Shown piece by piece: positions 7,401 through 15,137 of a stretch of 64,000 bases of DNA. The notes below the pieces were generated by a model. It was not told where the DNA came from and searched no databases. It saw only the letters and a list, made by a program, of their open reading frames with translations. The DNA is taken from positions 435,125 to 499,124 of the forward strand of contig JADGDD010000001.1 of the NCBI GenBank assembly GCA_016745075.1, given 5' to 3'. Each line of letters begins with the position of its first letter. Within the stretch, counting starts at the first letter, position 1. The translations under genes were made by a program, and so were the position numbers. This DNA comes from Planctomycetota bacterium. GTDB taxonomy: Bacteria > Planctomycetota > UBA11346.

Positions 7401-10070
7401 AATGGTACAACGCTTACGCTGGTTGATAAGCCCAAAGCTTTCTCTGCTAGTGAGCCGGGATTCATGAGTAATAACGGCACCGTGTACGCAACGGCGATAA
7501 TAGATCCACAGAATACAAATAATGGCCACGCATATTCCTGGACAAGCGGTGGAACAGCAGCTTTATTAAATGAAAATACCAGTGGAACTGAAATAATTTA
7601 TTCGGTTCAAAATATGCTGAGCAATGGCGAGCTTGTTGCAAACTATGGTCGCAATGTGCTTATTCCAACACCAACCGTAACGGTAACGGCGGGAAGCGGC
7701 ATTACAGAAGACGGAACAACTTCTTCTGATTTTATTATTAGCAGAACTGGAGCAAATTATTTAGACCAAGTGGTTTCTTTTACGCTTTCAGGAACTGCTA
7801 CCGTATCTAGCGACTATTCAGCCACGGAAACAACAACGGTTACTATTCCAGCAGGAAGCGCTGCAGTGTCTGTGACCATTACCGCCGTGGATGATTCCGA
7901 TGTAGAAGGGGATGAGTCTGTTACCTTAACACTTGCAGCCGGAACCTATGTGCGTGGAAGTGCGAGTAGCGCAAATATTGCTATAACCAGTGATGAGCCA
8001 GCGGTATCAGTTACGATGACGGCTAGCGGTGTCAGTGATGGCGGTTCTTCTAATGTAAGCGCGCAAACAATTACAGCGGTATTTGGAGAATCGGTAACCG
8101 GATTTGGTGATTCTGATATTACTATAACAGGCGGTACGCTAACGAGCAGCGTTAGTGGATTTGGCACGACTTATACCTTTGGCGTTACCGCTAGCAGTGA
8201 AACAGAAGTATCTATTACCATTGCGGCAAGTGCGGTTTCACCAATTAATGGTAATAAAACATTCACATGGACCTATGATATTACCAGCCCAACCAGTAGT
8301 TTAGCACTTGTTGGAATTACAGAAGGTTCAAAGAGCAACAGCACAGGTGTCAGCTTAACGGCAACCTTTAGTGAAGCCGTAACCGGATTTGGATCGGATG
8401 ACTTGACCGTAACAAACGGTACGGTGAGCTCTGTTTCTGGCAGTGGTACAAGTTATACTGTTGTAGTTGCGCCAAGTGGAGATGGTAACGTAGTGGTGAA
8501 TGTTTCGGCTGGTGGTGCGGCGGACGCTGCTTCAAATACTAACGGATCCTCTTCTACGGTAACATGGGAATATGATGGCACAGCACCAACGGTAAGCGCC
8601 TTTACTTGTGCGGCTAACGGTACGTCTGTAAATGTGGCTCAACAAAGTGTAAGCGTCACTTTTAATGAAGTGGTCAGCACGTTCTCTGAAACGGCACTGA
8701 CGCTGACAAACGCAACTATCAACAGTGGTACTATAAGCACATCAGATAGTCTCACATATACTTTTACCGTAACCCCAGCGGCAGACGGTACGGTATCAAT
8801 TGCTGTCCCAGCAAATGCCACAACGGATACCGCTGGCAACGGTAACGCTGTTTATGCAACAGCATTAAGCTGGACTTACGATAGTATAAAAGCAGAAGTC
8901 AGCTCTCTTTCTACCGCAGTTAACGGGACGTCTACTAATGTGGCGCAACAAACGGTCACGCTTGTTTTCTCGGAAGCGGTAACGGGGTTAACGGAAGGGG
9001 AAATAACCATAACAGGTTCTGCGGCGGTAGACGCATCATCATTAACAACATCAGATAATATCACCTATACCTTTACCGTAACAGCAAGTTCAGATGGAAC
9101 CGTTACGGTGGCAGTGCCAGCAGATGTCGCGCAGGATGCCGCAGGAAATAATAATAACACAGCAAGCGCAAATGTTTCGTGGACCTATGATAGCACCAAC
9201 CCTGTCATTAGTTCTTTTACGGCAACAGGTGCATCTACGACTGGTTCAAATGTTATTCCGTTTAGTGTGGTCTTTGACGGTGCTGTTTCAGGGCTTACCG
9301 AAGATGACTTTACCATTGTGAACGGTAGTGTTGGCTCTGGTAGCTTAGCAAGTTCAGACAATATCACCTTTACCTTTACGGTAACGCCAAGCGCTGCTGG
9401 TACGGTGTCAGCAACACTTGTTGCCGCTAAGGCAACAGATACGGCTGGTAACGGTAATGATGTGTCAGTATTTACCCCATCAGTTACCTATGATAATACA
9501 GGGCCAACGGTGACGGTAACCCGTGGAGAATCAACCGACCCAACCAGTGTTGCGCAACAAACTATTACCCTTGTTTTCTCCGAGTCTTTGGCAGCAAGTT
9601 CTTTGGCAGAAAATGAAATCACCGTAGTCAATTGTGCGGTGGATTCGGGAAGTTTAACAACATCGGACAATACCACCTTTACCTTTACGGTAACAGCAAG
9701 TGCATCTGGTACGGTTAGTGTTTCTGTGGCAGCAGATGTAGCGGCGGATGGTACAGACGGAACAACCAATCAAAATTCATCTGTATTATCATGGGGCTAT
9801 GATGGTGATGGCCCAGTGCCAACCACAACAGTGCAGCTTATGGGTACTGTAACGGACAGCGGCACAATAACGATGACCATTGATGGTTCACCAGTAACAA
9901 TAACCGCAGGTGCATGGACACACAATGTGGTTATTGGTGCAGGACTTGCCTCTACAACGGTGACTTTGGTTGCTACAGACGATAGTACCAATTCCGTAAC
10001 CCGAACCATAACCGTCAGCCAACCGGCCCCAAGTCTTGATGTATTACAAGACCTGTCTGGTAATAACTAA
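4431..10070 (+). CDS. Giant secreted Calx-beta / Ig-like repeat protein
   Basis: An 1879-residue protein with a Sec signal peptide (MKLNLSVLSIALVALTSVVQLSA, cleavage near residue 22). The start at 4431 is preferred because it has GGAG upstream and begins the signal peptide; the frame continues open upstream to 4137 without sense. Order: a module near 33-390, a Calx-beta-like domain near 396-490, two Ig-like domains to about 713, a second copy of the first module from about 723, a second Calx-beta near 1080-1176, then about six Ig-like repeats to 1793 and a short final domain. The Ig-like repeats share the pattern TFSESVxGFxxxDI...YTFTVTA...WTYD. No LPXTG, PEP-CTERM or membrane anchor is visible. 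Likely a surface or secreted adhesin-type protein; ligand unknown. The lipoprotein gene 22 bases downstream may be a partner. Confidence 0.88.
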   Translation: MKLNLSVLSIALVALTSVVQLSAASFVAHDLGSVPTAPSWYDGGNDDRKSVFIDRSGWAVFAYWTTTGSSGTGTSTNRLLYRRNLADSASSWTDMGVPGTSAWDDPKVAINANGVVVMHAMLSGDVTEGVWVNSSGTTWTQIDTGTHGEHGNLTDDASPKIAGMTGSASDYSDIVPVVWTIGGTTANLVTDGYLGTLTSNSTVQEVAIAQGISSNGTYVVGAVYDIKASPEPEQKIVWRATLGNTSSKVSLTRAYVLSQASITLISGDKAEVEIKDINDSGKVLLAVDVDRSDSKINQVALLWDGTDGGGLTLLPVPASSSFNYVEGEVLTNDGNVYGTAQVTADGDSSNQPMRWNGTATELLSDLVNDATSLGSPEQELSDGSFVTNDGSTQFIPKPTVSLSVSETTIKEDASASPRSAVVTLSRTGTTRFPEYVTLTYAGEADANADVSGASTNVTIAQGDSSANFTISVVDDNYVENLELLSMAIDDTGGTYQKDSGAYLHSLVIQSEDSGLGVELTCSSITDGGSTSTATYSVTATFTESVSDFVVGDISLTNATVSNFAGSGSTYTFDVTASATGSVAVTIASGVATGGTSSALNSVSNTYDWVYDTTAPTVTLSSSFNGVTTANTMIPLNITFSESVQGFDAGDITVSNASLTNLTGAGAEYVVFMRPSGNGTFSAGLAASVVQDAAGNSNTKSNQIAATADNTIDPTYSYVSREISGPTEPSWYNQNSSGHRNEVVIAQSGWAAAAYYIKSSDGGTVSNRELFRRNIALAGSTWETVSLSSITSSAWNDLDLDINNDGVMVLGSVDKDGTGSIGLWYFNGSEWSQLEDDLVSIASDVSDQSPYTVAGASGTQSGYVGVMPKTYSPGSSTETDLNATYSLLTGQNVAAADALTPDGAHVVGGTYDVSSGPSFVELWMLTVGDTGSVKTTTPSAFNTLLGWTPTEMEPELNSFHSVGNLVGVPTVLINAEREENGNRVKRDSVVWNGTTLTLVDKPKAFSASEPGFMSNNGTVYATAIIDPQNTNNGHAYSWTSGGTAALLNENTSGTEIIYSVQNMLSNGELVANYGRNVLIPTPTVTVTAGSGITEDGTTSSDFIISRTGANYLDQVVSFTLSGTATVSSDYSATETTTVTIPAGSAAVSVTITAVDDSDVEGDESVTLTLAAGTYVRGSASSANIAITSDEPAVSVTMTASGVSDGGSSNVSAQTITAVFGESVTGFGDSDITITGGTLTSSVSGFGTTYTFGVTASSETEVSITIAASAVSPINGNKTFTWTYDITSPTSSLALVGITEGSKSNSTGVSLTATFSEAVTGFGSDDLTVTNGTVSSVSGSGTSYTVVVAPSGDGNVVVNVSAGGAADAASNTNGSSSTVTWEYDGTAPTVSAFTCAANGTSVNVAQQSVSVTFNEVVSTFSETALTLTNATINSGTISTSDSLTYTFTVTPAADGTVSIAVPANATTDTAGNGNAVYATALSWTYDSIKAEVSSLSTAVNGTSTNVAQQTVTLVFSEAVTGLTEGEITITGSAAVDASSLTTSDNITYTFTVTASSDGTVTVAVPADVAQDAAGNNNNTASANVSWTYDSTNPVISSFTATGASTTGSNVIPFSVVFDGAVSGLTEDDFTIVNGSVGSGSLASSDNITFTFTVTPSAAGTVSATLVAAKATDTAGNGNDVSVFTPSVTYDNTGPTVTVTRGESTDPTSVAQQTITLVFSESLAASSLAENEITVVNCAVDSGSLTTSDNTTFTFTVTASASGTVSVSVAADVAADGTDGTTNQNSSVLSWGYDGDGPVPTTTVQLMGTVTDSGTITMTIDGSPVTITAGAWTHNVVIGAGLASTTVTLVATDDSTNSVTRTITVSQPAPSLDVLQDLSGNN

Positions 10071-10091
10071 GAAAGAAAAGGGAGAATAAAA

Positions 10092-10499
10092 ATGAAAACG
10101 AAGACACTTCTATTATCACTGTGCACGGTTGTTCTATCCCCATTAATTATTGGCTGTGGTGGCGGTGGAGGGGGCGGCGGTGAAGAAACAGGCTCTACCA
10201 CAGATACCACAGCACCGGTTATTATGGTAACAGGCATACAGCTATCCGGGACAACGGATGAAAATGCTACGGTGACTATTACTGAAACGACCAATAATAA
10301 TGCCTATACAGATACGGCAACCCCAGGAGATACAGCATTTAATATGCTGCCGTTTGAGCTAGACGGAACGGTTATGAATACAGACCCCGGCGCGGGCGGT
10401 GCGGCAACGCCTTATGTATTTACGATTTCATCTGATGATGCTTTAACGCCTGCAAATACTTCTACTCAAACGGTGACGGTTACCCTGAACTCACCGTAG
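10092..10499 (+). CDS. Small poly-glycine lipoprotein with Ig-like remnant
   Basis: A 135-residue protein with a lipoprotein signal peptide ending in a lipobox (LIIGC, Cys near residue 17-22), so it should be lipid-anchored in the envelope. The Cys is followed by eight glycines, then acidic and threonine-rich sequence (GSTTDTTAPVIMVTG) like that of the Ig-like repeats of the preceding giant protein. GGGAG lies just before the ATG. The 21-base gap and shared strand argue for one operon with the giant protein, and a terminator follows at 10521. Function unknown; possibly an anchor or assembly partner. Confidence 0.75.
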   Translation: MKTKTLLLSLCTVVLSPLIIGCGGGGGGGGEETGSTTDTTAPVIMVTGIQLSGTTDENATVTITETTNNNAYTDTATPGDTAFNMLPFELDGTVMNTDPGAGGAATPYVFTISSDDALTPANTSTQTVTVTLNSP

Positions 10500-10520
10500 C
10501 ACTAAGGTTATTGTAAAATC

Positions 10521-10552
10521 AAAAAGGCCAGCGTTTGAACGCTGGCCTTTTT
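10521..10552. terminator. Bidirectional intrinsic terminator
   Basis: A perfect 15-bp stem (AAAAAGGCCAGCGTT paired with AACGCTGGCCTTTTT) lies between the convergent lipoprotein gene and gatA. The A-run on one side and T-run on the other let it work in both directions. Confidence 0.9.
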
Positions 10553-10574
10553 GATGGATAGTATGAACTGTTTT

Positions 10575-12014
10575 TTATTCGCGAATAAGCTCTACGCAAC
10601 GAGCGAAAGAAAGGAGATCTTTTTCTTTCCAGTGTGGTGTTTGCAGATGGATGCCAATAGGTAGCCCAGATTTATCTTTACCGCTTGGAACGCTCAGGCA
10701 CGGCACGCCAGATAAGTTGGCAGCAATAGTGAAAATGTCAGACAAATACATAGTTAATGGATCGTCTGTTTTTTCACCGCGCTTAAATGCAGTGGTTGGG
10801 CTTGCCAAACCAATAATGGCATCACAGTTTTGGAAGGCTTTATCATAATCTTCGCAAATAAGACGGCGAACGCGCATCGCTTTTTTGTAATAGGCATCAA
10901 AATAACCAGCGCTTAAAACATAGGTGCCAAGCATGATGCGGCGTTGAACTTCTGGGCCAAATCCTTCTGCACGGCTTTTATTGTAAACCGAATTGAGGTC
11001 GGTCGCGTCTTCTGAGCGATGGCCGTAATGAACGCCGTCATAACGAGAAAGGTTGGAAGAAGCTTCACCAGTACCAATAATATAATAAATGGCAGTGGCG
11101 TATTTTTCGTGTGCTAAAGATACGGGAACGAGCTCTGCACCAGCATCAGCAAGCTTTTGTTTGATGCCGTCTAAGTGGTTACGCATTTCTTCAGAAAGCA
11201 ATTCGCTGTGATGTTCAATGTAACCAATGCGTTTGCCAGCAAGATAGCTCAGGTCTGTTTTTGCAATGGTTGCTGCATGACCTGTTTCATAACTACGCTC
11301 TACGCTGGTAGAGTCGTTTTTATCATGGCCAACAAGGCTATCTAAACACAAAGCAGCATCAGCGATGGTATTAGCCATCGGTCCAATTTGGTCTAGGCTA
11401 CTGCCGAAAGCCATAAGGCCATAGCGGCTTACACTACCATAGGTTGGTTTCATGCCAACACAGCCGCAGAGTGAGGCTGGCTGGCGGATAGAGCCACCAG
11501 TATCACTGCCAAGTGAGATTGGCGTAATGCGAGCAGCAACGGCAGCCGCACTACCGCCACTTGAGCCGCCAGGAATGCGGTCTGCATCTAATGGGTGGGA
11601 CACTGGGCCGTAAACACTCGTTTCATTTGATGAGCCCATGGCAAACTCATCCATGTTGGCAGTTGCTACGATAACAGCTCCTGCGTCTAACATTTGTTGC
11701 AAGGCTGTGGCCATGTACGGTGGTTTGAAGCCGGTAAGTATTTTTGAGCAGGCTGTGGTTTCATGATTTTCAAAACACATATTGTCTTTGATCACAAGAG
11801 GCACGCCAGCCATTGGCAAAGTTTCGCCAGCAGCAATGCGAGCATCAATAGCAGCAGCAGCTTTAAGGGCACTTGTTCTATGAACGCGAATGATGGCATT
11901 CAGGGTGTCTGCTTCTGCGCGATCAAGCGCAGCGCTTACTTCAATGGTAGCGGATTGACCAGCTTGAACACTGGCAGCAATGGTTTGAGCGCTTGGGGTG
12001 TTGACTGTATTCAT
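10575..12014 (-). CDS. gatA: Aspartyl/glutamyl-tRNA amidotransferase subunit A
   Basis: A 479-residue amidase of the GatCAB complex, which converts misacylated Glu-tRNA-Gln (and Asp-tRNA-Asn) to the amidated forms. The Ser-cisSer-Lys triad is visible: Lys in PLVIKDN, then RIPGGSSGGSAAAV and the nucleophile region LGSDTGGSIRQPA. Length matches the family. It overlaps gatC by 4 bases, so translation is coupled. No gatB lies in the window, so the subunit that binds tRNA must be elsewhere. The presence of GatCA suggests that at least one of GlnRS or AsnRS is missing or supplemented in this organism. Confidence 0.95.
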   Translation of the reverse strand: MNTVNTPSAQTIAASVQAGQSATIEVSAALDRAEADTLNAIIRVHRTSALKAAAAIDARIAAGETLPMAGVPLVIKDNMCFENHETTACSKILTGFKPPYMATALQQMLDAGAVIVATANMDEFAMGSSNETSVYGPVSHPLDADRIPGGSSGGSAAAVAARITPISLGSDTGGSIRQPASLCGCVGMKPTYGSVSRYGLMAFGSSLDQIGPMANTIADAALCLDSLVGHDKNDSTSVERSYETGHAATIAKTDLSYLAGKRIGYIEHHSELLSEEMRNHLDGIKQKLADAGAELVPVSLAHEKYATAIYYIIGTGEASSNLSRYDGVHYGHRSEDATDLNSVYNKSRAEGFGPEVQRRIMLGTYVLSAGYFDAYYKKAMRVRRLICEDYDKAFQNCDAIIGLASPTTAFKRGEKTDDPLTMYLSDIFTIAANLSGVPCLSVPSGKDKSGLPIGIHLQTPHWKEKDLLSFARCVELIRE

Positions 12015-12301
12015 CGTTCCACCGCCTTTGGTACCAAGAAGGCATTTGTGTTTGCGTGTGGAGCGTTGGTCAGCGCACGGTCCACTGGCAGCATGGTGCC
12101 AGGCTGGTCTGCTCGGGTAATATTTTGTAAGCCAGCAACGTTGGCAATTGGTTCAACACCGTCGGTATCAACCTCAGACAATTGTTCAATATAGCCAACA
12201 ATCGTTCCTAATTCACTGGTCATGCGAGTAATGTCTGCGTCTGAAAGGTCGAGACGAGCAAGTGTCGCAACCTTTCGTACATCATCTTCAGTAAGGGCCA
12301 T
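12011..12301 (-). CDS. gatC: Aspartyl/glutamyl-tRNA amidotransferase subunit C
   Basis: A 96-residue protein with the classic GatC opening MALTEDDVRKVATLARLDLS, the segment IVGYIEQLSEVDTDGVEP and the closing FLVPKAVE. GatC wraps around and stabilises GatA in the amidotransferase. It starts two bases after the yebC stop and overlaps gatA by 4 bases, placing all three in one operon. Confidence 0.94.
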   Translation of the reverse strand: MALTEDDVRKVATLARLDLSDADITRMTSELGTIVGYIEQLSEVDTDGVEPIANVAGLQNITRADQPGTMLPVDRALTNAPHANTNAFLVPKAVER

Positions 12302-12303
12302 AA

Positions 12304-13056
12304 TTATTCCATTTCCTGAGCAATCGCATCGGTTGGCGTAAAGTTTGAATAGACACTGCTGACATCATCATGTGATTCTAGGTTTTCAATAAAACTTTGA
12401 ATTTTATTCGCTGCATCAAGATTATCAATTTCAACAGTATTGTCTGCGACCTTAGTCAGGTCCGAACTCAAAACTTCGAGCTGTGCTGATTTCAGCGCGT
12501 CAGCAATGCTATCGTAATATTCTGGAGCAGCGGTGATTGAGATGCCGTTATCAGTTATTGAAATGTCTTCGGCATCAGCGTCAGCTTCCAGAATTGCTTC
12601 CATAACGCCATCTTCATCTGAACCGGCAACAAGAAAAAGTGCCTTCATGTGGAATTGCCAAGAAACACAACCGGGAGCACCAAGAGCACCGCCACCACGT
12701 TCAAATAATTTGCGCAATTCAGGGGCAGTTCTATTACGGTTATCGGTTGCCGCTTCAACAACCACGGCTACGCCATTTGAGGCATATCCTTCGTAGACGA
12801 GTTCTTCAATTTGTTTGCCGTTGTCCAACATACCAGCGGCTTTTTTGATAGCGCGTTCAATAGCATCACGCGTCATATTTTGCGCGCGTGCTTTTGAAAT
12901 GGATAAACGCAGGCGGGGATTGGTATCTACATCTGGGCCACCCAATTGAACAGCAACTTTAATAAGTTTGCCCATTTGGGTGATAACGGCAGCTTTCTTT
13001 GCATCGTTCGCGCCTTTTTTGTGCTTAATATTTGCCCAGTGACTATGTCCAGCCAT
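12304..13056 (-). CDS. YebC/PmpR-family protein
   Basis: A 250-residue protein beginning MAGHSHWANIKHKKGANDAKK, the hallmark of the YebC/PmpR/TACO1 family, with the internal NPRLRLSISKARAQNMTRDAIERAIKKA and YEGYASNGVAVVVEAATDNRNRT blocks. Members have been described as DNA-binding regulators and more recently as ribosome-associated factors that ease translation of proline-rich stretches. It sits in an operon between the HhH protein and gatC, a context of translation genes that fits the ribosome role. The full-length family size is kept. Confidence 0.93.
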   Translation of the reverse strand: MAGHSHWANIKHKKGANDAKKAAVITQMGKLIKVAVQLGGPDVDTNPRLRLSISKARAQNMTRDAIERAIKKAAGMLDNGKQIEELVYEGYASNGVAVVVEAATDNRNRTAPELRKLFERGGGALGAPGCVSWQFHMKALFLVAGSDEDGVMEAILEADADAEDISITDNGISITAAPEYYDSIADALKSAQLEVLSSDLTKVADNTVEIDNLDAANKIQSFIENLESHDDVSSVYSNFTPTDAIAQEME

Positions 13057-13105
13057 GTAAATGCCCTTTCAAATGATAGTATGCTGTTTCTGCTGTTTCC
13101 GGCCT

Positions 13106-13897
13106 TTATTTCTTTTTACTCGCGGCTTTCTTTGCCGCAGCCTTTTTGGTTGTGGCGGCTTTTTTCGCCGCAGGCTTTTTGGCAGCAGCTTTTTTAGTCG
13201 TGGTTTTCTTTGCCGCAGCTTTCTTTGCTGCCGCTTTTTTCTTGAGACCAAAATTGAGTGGCTGTGGGTCGTATTCGCCTGCTTGCTCAAGCATGTTGGA
13301 ATGCTCACGTAGGCCGTGTGCTAGGCGTAGCTTTGTTTCACGGTCGAGTTCGTCAGCAATGCGATACCGAATTTCCCCATTGTCTTCACCGGCAGGAATA
13401 ACCTTAAGAAATTCAAGAAGAGCATATTGTTCTTCGTTGCAGGGGAATGTTACAAGATTGTAGTTATGCAAGAGGGCGCTTTCAACCATATCTTCACGAA
13501 CCAGCGTTGTTTCAGGCAATGCACGTAGTGTTTCAATGCCTTCTTCAGTAATAGCACGTTCGTCCAGCTCCATGCTTTTGAATGCGGTATACAGGTCGGC
13601 AAGAAGGTGGTTAATATCTTCTGCTTTTTCACGATTGCGTGGATAGTTGTTGCCCAAGATATCTTGAATCTCGCGCACGGTAGAGACGCGCATGTCATTC
13701 CAGTTGACAAACTCCTCTTGTAAGTCCTTCAGCGCGCGTTCGGCTTCAGCACGGTCTGCACCAAGTAAAAGAATTTGATACATCATGATTTCAATGAAGT
13801 TTTCAATCGGTAGCGGCTGAAATTCACCGTAGCGAGCCTCGAGGTCGGTGCAGAGTTTTTTGAGTTTGCGAACGTGCGTGGAGCTAATTGTGGCCAT
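13106..13897 (-). CDS. Endonuclease III-like (HhH-GPD) protein with histone-like Lys/Ala tail
   Basis: A 263-residue protein. The start at 13897 is chosen over 13960 because AAAGGA lies just upstream and because the extra 21 residues look non-coding. Residues about 5-215 resemble the helical endonuclease III/HhH-GPD fold (ENFIEIMMYQILLLGADRAEAERAL, IQDILGNNYPRNREKAEDINHLLADL). The usual catalytic Lys/Asp hairpin and the Fe-S Cys cluster are not recognisable, so a glycosylase activity is doubtful. The last 45 or so residues are almost only Lys and Ala with a few Thr and Pro (KKAAAKKTTTKKAAAKKPAAKK), as in histone H1-like tails, predicting non-specific DNA binding. First gene of the yebC-gatC-gatA operon. 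Confidence 0.75.
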   Translation of the reverse strand: MATISSTHVRKLKKLCTDLEARYGEFQPLPIENFIEIMMYQILLLGADRAEAERALKDLQEEFVNWNDMRVSTVREIQDILGNNYPRNREKAEDINHLLADLYTAFKSMELDERAITEEGIETLRALPETTLVREDMVESALLHNYNLVTFPCNEEQYALLEFLKVIPAGEDNGEIRYRIADELDRETKLRLAHGLREHSNMLEQAGEYDPQPLNFGLKKKAAAKKAAAKKTTTKKAAAKKPAAKKAATTKKAAAKKAASKKK

Positions 13898-13909
13898 GAA
13901 GGGGTCCTT

Positions 13910-13960
13910 TACTACCATAGAAAATGGCGTGGTAGTATGGACAGCATAATGAAGGGTCAA
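13910..13960 (-). promoter_or_regulatory. Promoter and overlapping inverted repeat before the HhH-yebC-gatCA operon
   Basis: On the minus strand TTGACC (13960-13955) is followed by CATACT (13939-13934, 15-base spacer) or TACTAC (13937-13932, 17-base spacer). An 8-bp perfect inverted repeat, TACTACCA/TGGTAGTA (13910-13917 and 13930-13937), overlaps the -10 area and runs to about 13 bases before the start codon. It could be an operator or a leader hairpin. Confidence 0.4.
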
Positions 13961-14125
13961 CAGTGTAGCTAGGCAGAGGAAAGACTGATATTTCTACCAT
14001 TTAGAAGTGGAAATGTGATGAGATCCTGTATGAGTATGCATAGAAAACGAAGATGTTCTACTTTGAGAAGAGTCTGTCTTCGTAAGTTCTTATTTAATAA
14101 CATGTTATGTTTATGTGGAGAGAAG

Positions 14126-14476
14126 ATGAATATTTACACTTATAAAAACTGTAGCACCTGTCGCAAAGCAACTCAGTGGCTAGATGCTAATGATATTGAA
14201 TATACAGAGTTAGCTATTCGAGAAACACCACCGACTATTCAGGAACTAAAACAGGTGCTTGCCGCTTACGATGGCGAACTGAAACGTTTATTTAATGTTT
14301 CTGGTGGTGATTATCGTTCAATGGGACTCAAGGATACGCTATCGGATATGAGTATTTCCGAAGCATTGAAATTGCTGACGACAAACGGAAACTTAGTGAA
14401 ACGCCCATTCGTGGTTCTAGAAAATGGTGGACTAGTCGGTTTTAAAGTTGACGAATGGGCAGCGATCTTTTCTTAG
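14126..14476 (+). CDS. Spx/ArsC-like (YffB-type) thioredoxin-fold protein
   Basis: A 116-residue protein starting MNIYTYKNCSTCRKATQWL, with a CxxC motif at about residues 10-13 in the place of the ArsC/Spx active site. The block LFNVSGGDYRSMGLKD and the late KRPFVV segment (Arg and Pro of the cis-Pro loop) also match the ArsC/Spx family. The start at 14126 follows GGAGAGAAG; the frame stays open further upstream but codes for implausible sequence. Such proteins are arsenate reductase-like or act as redox regulators; which applies here cannot be told. It converges on riboflavin synthase with a 4-base overlap of the 3' ends. Confidence 0.88.
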   Translation: MNIYTYKNCSTCRKATQWLDANDIEYTELAIRETPPTIQELKQVLAAYDGELKRLFNVSGGDYRSMGLKDTLSDMSISEALKLLTTNGNLVKRPFVVLENGGLVGFKVDEWAAIFS

Positions 14477-15066
14477 CGCTGATGCGGCAATAAGCTTTCT
14501 ACCCAGCGGCCAATTGGATCTTGTTCCATATTGACAGGCTGGCCCGCTTGGAGGCGGCCAAGGGTGGTTTCGCCTAAAGTGTGTGGAATAACCGCGATGC
14601 TAAAGCAGTTGCCACGGCAATCAAAGGTAGTCAGGCTAATGCCATCAATGGCGACCGAGCCTTTTTCGACGACTTTTACGCTTTTGTCTGATGGTAATTG
14701 AAAGGTAAATACTTCATGTTGGTTTTGCGGTTGTCGACGTTGTAAGCGACCAATGCCATCAACATGGCCCGAGACAATGTGCCCACCAAGTCGGGAGCCA
14801 ACCGCAAGCGCTCGTTCACAGTTAATGTCAGTGCTGACGCGCCAGCCGCCCATGCAGGTTCGGACGAGTGTTTCTGGGCTGGCTGCATAAGTAGCAATGT
14901 TGCCAGTGAGGGTAGTGACTGTTAAGCAAATGCCATTGCTACAAATACTGTCGCCAATATGGCAGTCTTCTGATAGCGGGCCAATGTCTACGGCAAGTTC
15001 TGCACCTGCGCCCGTGCGCTCTATGTGGGTGAGTGTGCCAACAAATTCAATAATACCAGTAAACAT
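14473..15066 (-). CDS. ribE: Riboflavin synthase, alpha chain
   Basis: A 197-residue protein starting MFTGIIEFVGTL, the diagnostic N-terminus, so 15066 is preferred over the longer frame to 15126. Two lumazine-binding half domains are seen: GDSICSNGICLTV and GSRLGGHIVSGHVDG in the first half and KGSVAIDGISLTTFDC with IPHTLGETTLG in the second. The enzyme dismutates two lumazines to riboflavin in the last step of the pathway. No other rib gene is near. It is divergent from glnE with a 71-base gap. Confidence 0.95.
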   Translation of the reverse strand: MFTGIIEFVGTLTHIERTGAGAELAVDIGPLSEDCHIGDSICSNGICLTVTTLTGNIATYAASPETLVRTCMGGWRVSTDINCERALAVGSRLGGHIVSGHVDGIGRLQRRQPQNQHEVFTFQLPSDKSVKVVEKGSVAIDGISLTTFDCRGNCFSIAVIPHTLGETTLGRLQAGQPVNMEQDPIGRWVESLLPHQR

Positions 15067-15137
15067 GTTCATAAGACTGGTTGCGAAAATACAGACGCAA
15101 CCTTGAATGCCGCTAGCGCTTTGCACGATAGACCCTT

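Noticed and set aside
5960-9810. Tandem DNA repeats in the giant gene
   Set aside because: The protein repeats are similar, but the DNA of the units has diverged; no exact tandem repeat of useful length was seen.
13146-13463. A plus-strand frame rich in Ala, Phe and Val
   Set aside because: It is the reverse complement of the Lys/Ala tail of the HhH protein; the hydrophobic look is an artefact of AAG/GCN repeats.
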